From positions 3,190 through 11,446 of the forward strand of contig KL569139.1 of NCBI GenBank assembly GCA_000715635.1: a stretch of 8,257 nt of DNA. The letters are read 5' to 3'. A model generated the notes under the pieces. It worked only from the letters and a program-made list of their open reading frames with translations. It was not told the DNA's origin and made no database searches. Source of the stretch: Streptomyces violaceus (GTDB lineage Bacteria; Actinomycetota; Actinomycetes; Streptomycetales; Streptomycetaceae). Shown in pieces: positions 1 to 5,030 of the stretch; within the stretch, counting starts at the first letter, position 1; each line of letters opens with the position of its first letter. Position numbers and translations under genes: made by a program.

Positions 1-1249
1 GGGCGCCCCGTCCGGTGCCGACCATCAGCGCGGTCGGTGTGGCCAGACCGAGGGCACACGGGCAGGCGATGACGAGGACCGCGACCGCGGCCGTGAAGGC
101 GGCCGTCAGACCGGCGCCGTTGCCGAGCCAGAAGCCCAGTGTGCCCAGCGCGAGGGCGATCACGACCGGCACGAACACGGCGGAGACCCGGTCCGCGAGC
201 CGCTGCGCGGCGGCCTTGCCGTTCTGCGCGTCCTCCACCAGCCGGGCCATGCGGGCCAGCTGGGTGTCGGCACCGACCCGCGTGGCGCGCACGGCGAGCC
301 GCCCACCGACGTTGATCGTGGCGCCCGTGACCTTGTCGCCGGTGCCGACCTCCACCGGCACGGACTCTCCGGTGAGCATCGAGGCATCCACGGCGGAGGA
401 ACCCTCGACGACCGTCCCGTCGGTGGCGATCTTCTCACCGGGCCGGACCAGGAAACGGTCACCGACCCTCAACTCCGCGACAGGCACGGTCTGTTCACTG
501 CCGTCGGCCCGCAGCACGGTGACGTCCTTCGCGCCCAGCTCCAGCAGCGCCCGCAGCGCAGCCCCCGCCTTGCGCTTCGCACGGGCCTCGAAGTACCGCC
601 CGGCCAGCAGGAAGGCCGTCACGCCCGCGGCGGCCTCCAGGTAGATGTTCCCGGCGCCGTCCGTGCGCGCGATGGTCAGCTCGAAGGGGTGCGTCATGCC
701 CGGCGTGCCCGCGGTGCCGAAGAACAGCGCCCACAGCGACCACAGGAACGCGGCCGAGGTGCCCACCGAGATCAGCGTGTCCATGGTGGCCGCGCCGTGC
801 CGCGCGTTGGTGAACGCCGCCTTGTGGAAGGGCCACGCCGCGTAGGTCACGACAGGCGCGGCCAGCGTGAGGGACAGCCACTGCCAGTACTCGAACTGCA
901 GCGCCGGGATCATGGCCATGGCCACGACGGGAACCGCCAGCACCACGGCCGTGACCAGCCGCTCGCGCAGCGGACGGAGTTCGTCGGTCTCCTCGGGCTC
1001 GGTGTTCCGCTCGGGCGGTGCCGGTTCCTGGGCGGTGTAGCCGGTCGCCTCGACGGTGGCGATCAGATCCCCGACCGAGACGTCACCGGTGTAGCTGACC
1101 TTCGCCTTCTCCGTCGCGTAGTTGACGGTGGCGGTGACCCCGTCCATGCGGTTGAGCTTCTTCTCGATGCGCGCCGCGCAGGAGGCACAGGTCATGCCTC
1201 CGATGGCGAGCTCCACTTCGGCGCCGGTGCCGATCGTCCCGGTGGCCAT
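1..1249 (-). CDS. copA: Copper-translocating P1B-type ATPase, N-terminal 416 residues (3' end outside window)
   Basis: Membrane pump that exports Cu(I) from the cytoplasm at the cost of ATP. The frame is open from the ATG at 1249 to the left edge with no stop. Visible parts in order: a heavy-metal-associated domain with GGMTCASC (Cys21, Cys24) over about residues 12-75; an acidic, proline-rich linker (75-95); hydrophobic segments near 97-116, 122-140, 155-178 and 203-219; the actuator domain with TGES at 293-296; a further segment near 355-376; and the CPC metal-transport motif in [11 protein letters not shown] (Cys396, Cys398). The DKTGT phosphorylation site, the ATP-binding domain and the last two helices, which would settle copper specificity, lie beyond the window. 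The start is 2 bp after the copZ stop, so the two are probably translationally coupled. A single HMA domain plus CPC and a CopZ partner favours Cu(I) over zinc or cadmium. Confidence 0.95.
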   Translation of the reverse strand, partial: MATGTIGTGAEVELAIGGMTCASCAARIEKKLNRMDGVTATVNYATEKAKVSYTGDVSVGDLIATVEATGYTAQEPAPPERNTEPEETDELRPLRERLVTAVVLAVPVVAMAMIPALQFEYWQWLSLTLAAPVVTYAAWPFHKAAFTNARHGAATMDTLISVGTSAAFLWSLWALFFGTAGTPGMTHPFELTIARTDGAGNIYLEAAAGVTAFLLAGRYFEARAKRKAGAALRALLELGAKDVTVLRADGSEQTVPVAELRVGDRFLVRPGEKIATDGTVVEGSSAVDASMLTGESVPVEVGTGDKVTGATINVGGRLAVRATRVGADTQLARMARLVEDAQNGKAAAQRLADRVSAVFVPVVIALALGTLGFWLGNGAGLTAAFTAAVAVLVIACPCALGLATPTALMVGTGRGA

Positions 1250-1251
1250 GG

Positions 1252-1464
1252 TCAGACCCGCCCGGTCAGCTCGTAGCCGGCCTCGTCGACGGTCTCCGCG
1301 ATCACGGCGTCGTCGGGCTCGGCGGCACTGATGACGGTGACGTGCCCGGTGCCGAGATCGACGTCGACGCCGCTGACGCCGTCCAGCTCGCCGATGGCCC
1401 TGGTCAGCGTGGCCTTGCAGTGACCGCAGGACATTCCGGCGACGGCGTAGGTGGTGGCGGGCAT
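1252..1464 (-). CDS. copZ: CopZ-like copper chaperone (heavy-metal-associated domain)
   Basis: A 70-residue cytoplasmic protein made of one HMA fold, the usual length for bacterial CopZ. The copper site is GMSCGHC (Cys13, Cys16), preceded by a short beta strand (TYAVAG) and followed by helix 1 ([11 protein letters not shown]) and the expected V-x-V-D strand ([16 protein letters not shown]). Family knowledge: such proteins bind one Cu(I) and pass it to the HMA domain of the partner ATPase or to the CsoR repressor. The ATG at 1464 is chosen because a strong AGGAGG (minus strand, 1471-1476) lies 6 nt upstream. A longer in-frame extension to 1617 would run back through the promoter region and is rejected. 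The gene is first in the leftward copZ-copA operon, downstream of a CsoR-like palindrome. Confidence 0.93.
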   Translation of the reverse strand: MPATTYAVAGMSCGHCKATLTRAIGELDGVSGVDVDLGTGHVTVISAAEPDDAVIAETVDEAGYELTGRV

Positions 1465-1525
1465 GGGGTGCCTCCTCTGTGTGCTGCGAAGGATACGGGG
1501 TGGGGGTACCCACTCACTGAGTTCA

Positions 1526-1554
1526 GATATACCCCCGAGGGGTATAAGATGCAA
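1526..1554 (-). promoter_or_regulatory. Predicted promoter of copZ-copA
   Basis: On the minus strand a TTGCAT -35 (1549-1554) is followed by a 17-nt spacer and TATATC (1526-1531) as -10. The spacer is occupied almost wholly by the CsoR-like palindrome, a layout that would block RNA polymerase when the repressor is bound. The -10 fits the TAnnnT consensus imperfectly, so the exact start is uncertain. It would give an untranslated leader of about 55 nt before the copZ ATG. Confidence 0.5.
1528..1546. promoter_or_regulatory. CsoR-type copper operator, copZA side
   Basis: Perfect inverted repeat TATACCCC-CGA-GGGGTATA (8-bp arms, 3-bp centre). It matches the known actinobacterial CsoR operator form, in which TAnCC and GGnTA halves flank a G/C-rich middle. 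CsoR releases DNA when it binds Cu(I). It lies between the -35 and -10 of the predicted leftward promoter, between two copper genes, which makes the assignment strong. CsoR-like sensors for other effectors (RcnR, FrmR, CstR) use related sites, but the gene context points to copper. Confidence 0.85.
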
Positions 1555-1567
1555 GCGCGAGAATGAC

Positions 1568-1595
1568 TTGACTTGGTACCCCCCAGGGGTATCGT
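1568..1595 (+). promoter_or_regulatory. Predicted promoter of the secreted copper protein
   Basis: TTGACT (1568-1573), a 16-nt spacer and TATCGT (1590-1595) match the principal-sigma consensus TTGAC-N16-18-TAnnnT of streptomycetes. Transcription would start at about 1601-1603. The second CsoR-like palindrome fills the spacer, mirroring the leftward promoter. Confidence 0.6.
1577..1591. promoter_or_regulatory. CsoR-type copper operator, secreted-protein side
   Basis: Inverted repeat TACCCC-CCA-GGGGTA with perfect 6-bp arms and the same 3-bp spacing as the operator at 1528-1546. It lies within the -35/-10 spacer of the rightward promoter. The two operator centres are 47 bp apart, so each promoter appears to carry its own CsoR site, though occupancy of one may affect the other. 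Confidence 0.8.
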
Positions 1596-1602
1596 GAACT
1601 GC

Positions 1603-1641
1603 ATGGAGGCCCCGCATCCGAGCAGGAGGCCCGGTATCTGA
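1603..1641 (+). other. Possible leaderless 12-codon leader ORF
   Basis: ATG at 1603 opens a frame encoding MEAPHPSRRPGI that ends in TGA at 1639-1641. The ATG falls 7 nt after the predicted -10 hexamer, so transcription could start at its A and give a leaderless message. The stop codon touches the Shine-Dalgarno (AAGGAG, 1641-1646) of the next gene, a geometry suited to coupling. It could equally be chance in G+C-rich DNA; no homology is claimed. Confidence 0.25.
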
Positions 1642-1655
1642 AGGAGCCGACGGCC

Positions 1656-2618
1656 ATGAACACCGGACTGAGGATCACCGCCTTCGCAGCCGCACTGGCC
1701 GCGACGTTCGGCACGGCCTACGGCGTCGGCCAGGGCATCGCCCCCGTCGTCGCCGACACCCCGCCGAAACACGAGGAGGAGCACACCCGGCCCGCACCGG
1801 AGCCGGAGGAGAGCGGCGGCCACGCCGGACACGAGACACCCCCGGCCGGCGGACTCCAGATCTCCGAGGACGGCTACACCCTCGACCTCGAGACCCCGCG
1901 GGTCACCGCCGGACAGCGGGCCGACCTGCGCTTCACCGTCCGGGACGGCAGCGGCCGTGCCGTCACCGCCTACCAGCGCGAACACGAAAAGGAACTCCAC
2001 CTCATCGTGGCCTCACGCGACCTGGTCACCTACCGTCACCTGCACCCGACCCGCGCCGCCGACGGCACCTGGAGCATCCCCGTCGACCTGCCCCGCGCGG
2101 GCGGCTACCGCGTCTTCGCCGACTTCACCCCGGCGAAGAAGGACGCCCGGAACCTCACCCTCGGCGCGGACCTCGCCGCCTCCGGCCCGTACCGGCCGAA
2201 GAAACTCCCGCCGGCGAGCACCACGGCCGAGACCAACGGCTATGAGGTTGAGCTGGCCGGCGCCCTGCGCCCGGGCAAGGCGAGCGAACTGAAGCTGAAG
2301 GTCTCCCGGGCCGGCAAGCCCGTCACCGACCTCCAGCCCTACCTCGGCGCGTACGGCCACCTGGTCGCCCTGCGCTCCGGCGATCTCGCCTACCTCCATG
2401 TCCACCCGAACGGCGAACCCGGCGACGGCACCACCAGGCCCGGGCCGGACATCTCGTTCACGGCCACGGCGCCCAGTGCCGGTTCCTACCGCCTGTTCCT
2501 CGACTTCAAGCACGAGGGAAAGGTCCACACGGCGGCGTTCACCGTCCGGGCCGGCGGGGCGGCGGCTGCCGAACCCGGTACCCCCGAGGGGCATACGGAC
2601 GACGGCCACGGGCACTGA
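1656..2618 (+). CDS. Secreted or membrane-anchored His-rich copper-resistance protein with two repeated beta-sandwich modules
   Basis: A 320-residue exported protein, probably binding copper outside the membrane. Residues 1-30 have a basic residue (Arg6) and a hydrophobic stretch (7-24), a Sec signal peptide or an uncleaved anchor; VVA-DT near residue 33 is a possible cleavage site. Residues 38-60 are acidic and His-rich (KHEEEH, HAGHE). Two related modules follow: about 67-158 (ELHLIVASRDLVTYRHLHP ending in GGYRVFADF) and 194-297 (HLVALRSGDLAYLHVHP ending in GSYRLFLDF). The tail is GHTDDGHGH. The clustered His residues of the LHxHP-type motifs are candidate ligands. The ATG at 1656 has AAGGAG 9 nt upstream. 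It diverges from copZ-copA and carries its own CsoR-like operator, so it should be copper induced. It resembles actinobacterial heavy-metal-binding secreted proteins such as SCO1044 (from memory). Its biochemical role, buffering or delivery, is inferred. Confidence 0.82.
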   Translation: MNTGLRITAFAAALAATFGTAYGVGQGIAPVVADTPPKHEEEHTRPAPEPEESGGHAGHETPPAGGLQISEDGYTLDLETPRVTAGQRADLRFTVRDGSGRAVTAYQREHEKELHLIVASRDLVTYRHLHPTRAADGTWSIPVDLPRAGGYRVFADFTPAKKDARNLTLGADLAASGPYRPKKLPPASTTAETNGYEVELAGALRPGKASELKLKVSRAGKPVTDLQPYLGAYGHLVALRSGDLAYLHVHPNGEPGDGTTRPGPDISFTATAPSAGSYRLFLDFKHEGKVHTAAFTVRAGGAAAAEPGTPEGHTDDGHGH

Positions 2619-2636
2619 GCGTCAGCCGAGTGCCCG
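2609..2636. terminator. Predicted bidirectional terminator spanning both stop codons
   Basis: Perfect 8-bp inverted repeat CGGGCACT (2609-2616) and AGTGCCCG (2629-2636) around a 12-nt loop. The loop and stem edges contain the TGA of the rightward copper protein (2616-2618) and the TGA of the leftward GH15 gene (2622-2624). There is no U tract, but G+C-rich hairpins without one are common terminators in streptomycetes. With only 3 bp between the stops, this is the only place for a terminator outside the coding bodies. Confidence 0.55.
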
Positions 2637-4439
2637 GTCCAGGTTGAAGGCCGCGCTGATCAGCGCGAGATGCGTGAACGCCTGCGGGAAGTTGCCCTGC
2701 TGCTCCCCGGTGTGGCTGATCTCCTCGGCGTACAGGCCGAGATGGTTGGCGTACGTCAGCATCTTCTCGAAGGCCAGGCGCGCCTCGTCGATCCGGCCGG
2801 CGTGCACCATGGCCTCGACGTACCAGAACGAGCAGATGGAGAACGTGCCCTCGTCGCCGCGCACGCCGTCCGGACTGGACTGCGGGTCGTAGCGGTAGAC
2901 CAGCGAGTCCGACACCAGCTCCTCGGTCAGGACGTCCAGCGTCGACAGCCACTTGGGATCCGTCGGGGCGATGAACTTCGTCAGCGGCATCATCAGCACG
3001 GCCGCGTCCAGCACGTCGCCGTCCTCGTGCTGGACGAAGGCCCGGCGCTCCTCGGACCAGCCCCGGCTCATGATTCGCCGGTAGATCGTGTCGCGGCACT
3101 GCCGCCAGTGCGGCAGGTCGGCGGGCAGACCGCGCCGGTTGGCCATCCGGATGGCACGCTCGATCGCCACCCAGCACATCAGCCGCGAGTACAGGAAGTT
3201 CTTGCGGCCGCCCCGGGTCTCCCAGACCCCCTCGTCGGGCTGGTCCCAGTGCGCGCACACCCAGTCCACCAGCGCGCACACGTCGTCCCACTGGCCGCTG
3301 GAGATGGGCTTGGCCCACTTGTCGTAGAGGTAGATGGAGTCGATCAGCGCGCCGTAGATGTCGAGCTGGAGCTGGTCGGCCGCCGCGTTGCCGACCCGTA
3401 CCGGTGCGGAGCCCTCGTGGCCCTCCAGGTGGTCGAGGGTGCGTTCGGGCAGGTCGGTGCGCCCGTCGATGCCGTACATGATCTGCAGCGGGCCGGAGCG
3501 CTTGCCGTCGCCCGGGCTGATGTGCCGGGTCACGAAGTCCATGAACGCCTCGGCCTCGCCGGTGAAGCCCAGCCGCAGCAGGGCGTAGACGCAGAACGCC
3601 GCGTCGCGTACCCACACGTACCGGTAGTCCCAGTTGCGTTCGCCGCCGAGCCGCTCGGGCAGGCTCGTCGTCGGCGCGGCCACGATCGCCCCGGTCGGCG
3701 CGTACGTCAGCAGTTTCAGCGTCAGGGCCGAGCGGTGCACCATCTCCCGCCAGCGGCCCCGGTACCGTGACGCCGCCAGCCAGCGCCGCCAGTACGCCAC
3801 CGTCGCCGCGAACTGCTCCTCCGCCTCCGTGCGCGCACACCGGCGGGGCGTCACGTCGCCGCCGACCTTGTCCAGCGCGAACACCGCCGACTCGCCCTCG
3901 CCGAGCTTGAAGTCGCCTCGCACGTCCGGCCCGTCGGCCTCCAGCGGCACGGTCGCGGTCAGCGCGAGCGCCATCCCGTCACTCTCGAAGACCGCTGTCT
4001 CACCGGTCAGCCGGACGGTGTGCGGCCGTGCGCCGTAGTCGAACCGGGGAGCCACGCGTGTACGGAACGGGATGGAGCCGCGTACGCACACCACCCGCCG
4101 GATCAGCCGGTGCCGGTCTGCCTCGGCCGACTTGCCGTCCAGCGGCATGAAGTCCTGCACCTCGCCGACGCCGTCCTCGGTGAAGAACCGGGTGATCAGG
4201 ACGTTGGTGTCGGGGAAGTAGAACTGCTTGGTGCGCGCCGGCACGGTCGCCGCCAGTTCGAAGCAGCCGCCGCGCTCCGCGTCCAGGATCGAGGCGAACA
4301 CGCTCGGCGCGTCGAAGGCCGGGCAGCAGTACCAGTCGATCGTGCCGTCGGTCCCGACCAGGGCCACGCTGCGCAGGTCGCCGATCAGCCCGTGCTCGGC
4401 GATCGGCAGATACCGCCGGCCGTCCGCTGTTCCCCGCAT
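2622..4439 (-). CDS. Glycoside hydrolase family 15 protein (trehalase or glucoamylase type)
   Basis: A 605-residue inverting alpha-glucosidase-family enzyme without a signal peptide, so cytoplasmic. The N-terminal beta-sandwich domain starts with the typical YLPIAEHGLIGDLRSVALVG and GTIDWYCCPAFDAPSVFASIL. The (alpha/alpha)6 catalytic domain begins near residue 225 and shows GGERNWDYRYVWVRDA (265-280), PDEGVWETRGG with the likely general acid Glu407, and YAEEISHTGEQQGNFPQAFTH with the likely general base Glu572 (or 573). The length is normal for bacterial GH15. Mycobacterial proteins of this group were shown to be trehalases, and streptomycetes use trehalose as a spore reserve, so trehalase is the leading guess; glucoamylase or an isomaltose-type activity remains possible. 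The ATG at 4439 is preceded by GGGAGG (minus strand, 4445-4450) 5 nt away. It is a single-gene unit, convergent with the copper protein. Confidence 0.9.
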   Translation of the reverse strand: MRGTADGRRYLPIAEHGLIGDLRSVALVGTDGTIDWYCCPAFDAPSVFASILDAERGGCFELAATVPARTKQFYFPDTNVLITRFFTEDGVGEVQDFMPLDGKSAEADRHRLIRRVVCVRGSIPFRTRVAPRFDYGARPHTVRLTGETAVFESDGMALALTATVPLEADGPDVRGDFKLGEGESAVFALDKVGGDVTPRRCARTEAEEQFAATVAYWRRWLAASRYRGRWREMVHRSALTLKLLTYAPTGAIVAAPTTSLPERLGGERNWDYRYVWVRDAAFCVYALLRLGFTGEAEAFMDFVTRHISPGDGKRSGPLQIMYGIDGRTDLPERTLDHLEGHEGSAPVRVGNAAADQLQLDIYGALIDSIYLYDKWAKPISSGQWDDVCALVDWVCAHWDQPDEGVWETRGGRKNFLYSRLMCWVAIERAIRMANRRGLPADLPHWRQCRDTIYRRIMSRGWSEERRAFVQHEDGDVLDAAVLMMPLTKFIAPTDPKWLSTLDVLTEELVSDSLVYRYDPQSSPDGVRGDEGTFSICSFWYVEAMVHAGRIDEARLAFEKMLTYANHLGLYAEEISHTGEQQGNFPQAFTHLALISAAFNLDRALG

Positions 4440-4474
4440 GGCAGCCTCCCTGCCCCGGCGAGCGCCTGGGTTTC

Positions 4475-4480
4475 AGCTTA
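4475..4480 (-). promoter_or_regulatory. Possible -10 element for the GH15 gene
   Basis: On the minus strand TAAGCT (TAnnnT type) lies 35 nt upstream of the GH15 ATG. No good -35 hexamer is seen at 16-18 nt, since that stretch is occupied by the hairpin at 4481-4502, so the call is weak. It is the best candidate in the 68-bp gap before the gene. Confidence 0.25.
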
Positions 4481-4502
4481 GGCCCGTAAACGAAACGGGG
4501 CC
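4481..4502 (-). terminator. Hairpin after the deoR pseudogene
   Basis: Stem GGCCCGT (4481-4487) pairs with ACGGGGCC (4495-4502) with one bulged G and a 7-nt loop (AAACGAA). It starts 6 nt beyond the stop codon of the leftward regulator pseudogene, the expected place for its terminator and just ahead of the GH15 promoter region. It has no U tract. It could alternatively be an operator for the GH15 gene. Confidence 0.45.
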
Positions 4503-4507
4503 GGGTG

Positions 4508-4919
4508 TCACACCGTGACGACCCGCAGCCCGGCCTCCTCGAAGCGCCGCGGTGTCTCCGCGTCGGCCGCCGTGTCCGTGACCAGCGTGTCCACCGCCTC
4601 GGCCGCACAGATCCGGGCGAACGCCCGCTGCCCCGGCTTGCTGGAGTCGGCGGCCACGACCACGCGCTCCGCGCGCTCGCACAGCAGCCGTCTTGTAGCG
4701 CAGCGGCAGCTCGTACGACACGCCGTGCACGACCGCGCCGCCCCCGGTGCGCACCAGCATCTGCTGCTCGGCCAGCGCCCGTCGAAGCCGCGGCGGATCG
4801 TAGCGGCCGATACCCCGAGCTCCCCTGCCGCCTCCTCGACGTCCAGTCGGCCGCGCTCCACGAGCAGGTCAGAGCAGGTCCAGCAGCGCCTTCCAGCGGG
4901 CGTCGCGCGAGATCCGCAC
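4508..4919 (-). pseudogene. DeoR-family sugar-operon repressor, broken by two small indels and a large internal deletion
   Basis: Remains of a DeoR/GlpR-type repressor, normally about 250 residues, here 412 bp in three pieces. Piece 1, from a GTG at 4919, reads ISRDARWKALLDLL and hits TGA at 4869-4871. Piece 2, shifted in frame (about 4861-4790), gives VERGRLDVEEAAGELGVSAATIRR, the helix-turn-helix. Piece 3, back in the first frame (about 4777-4690), gives LAEQQMLVRTGGGAVVHGVSYELPLRYKT, the wing and linker. The sequence then jumps directly to LLCERAERVVVAADSSK and the C-terminal end VDTLVTD to the stop at 4508. The central effector-binding part of the DeoRC domain, roughly 110-120 residues, is missing at about 4686-4691. 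The bases are clean G+C-rich coding sequence, so the decay looks recent. It diverges from a SIS-protein/aldolase operon, which it presumably once repressed with a sugar phosphate as inducer. Confidence 0.88.
4862..4880. repeat. Tandem 9-bp direct repeat marking a 10-bp duplication in the regulator
   Basis: GAGCAGGTC occurs at 4862-4870 and 4872-4880, separated by one A. On the minus strand, removing one 10-bp unit restores the continuous family sequence LLDLLVERGRLDV. The duplication creates the TGA that ends piece 1 of the regulator, so it is an inactivating mutation and not an ancestral feature. Confidence 0.8.
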
Positions 4920-4942
4920 CTCCACTTCTCGATCTCCGGGCG

Positions 4943-4948
4943 ACCCTA
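4943..4948 (-). promoter_or_regulatory. Possible -10 element of the regulator pseudogene
   Basis: On the minus strand TAGGGT (TAnnnT) lies 23 nt upstream of the GTG at 4919. A -35 would fall at about 4966-4971, inside the repeated TCAAGCA element, which would be consistent with autoregulation. The -35 match (GCATCA) is poor. Confidence 0.25.
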
Positions 4949-4965
4949 GCGCACTCGAACTCGCC

Positions 4966-4985
4966 TGATGCTTGATGTTGCTTGA
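4966..4985. promoter_or_regulatory. Candidate DeoR-family operator (direct heptamer repeats)
   Basis: On the minus strand the heptamer TCAAGCA occurs twice with a 10-bp period (one helical turn), followed by a further TCA. The element covers the -35 of the rightward promoter and the presumed -35 of the regulator itself. DeoR-family repressors often bind short direct repeats spaced by about one turn in divergent promoter regions. The adjacent regulator is broken, so this would be an orphan operator unless a paralogue binds it. Confidence 0.45.
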
Positions 4986-5001
4986 AAGGTGGCGATATCT
5001 T
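4972..5001 (+). promoter_or_regulatory. Predicted promoter of the SIS-protein/aldolase operon
   Basis: TTGATG (4972-4977), an 18-nt spacer and TATCTT (4996-5001) fit the principal-sigma consensus. Transcription would begin at about 5008, giving a 5' leader of roughly 23 nt before the ATG at 5031. This also argues against the alternative in-frame GTG at 4989, which would lie upstream of the transcript start. Confidence 0.55.
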
Positions 5002-5030
5002 GCAGGAACAATCAGAGCGAAGGGTGCGGC

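Noticed and set aside
1494..1512. A third CsoR-like site (ATACGGGG…GGGGTACCC)
   Set aside because: The halves are not in inverted orientation with the 3-bp spacing of the other two; it is only a G-rich run containing a GGGTACCC palindrome.
1465..1617. Longer CopZ with a 51-residue extension
   Set aside because: The extension crosses the copper operators and promoter and has no sequence sense; the ATG at 1464 has a strong AGGAGG.
2539..3840. 433-codon minus-strand frame within the GH15 gene
   Set aside because: It lies in the same strand but another frame than the intact GH15 protein and gives an Arg/Gly/Ala-rich translation with no family motifs.
4508..4919. Programmed frameshifting to make a full regulator
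   Set aside because: Even with both frameshifts the central effector domain is absent and a third shift is needed; a pseudogene is simpler.
4989..5030. N-terminal extension of the SIS protein from GTG 4989
   Set aside because: It would start inside the predicted -35/-10 spacer and lacks a Shine-Dalgarno; the ATG at 5031 has GAAGGG 6 nt upstream and fits family starts.
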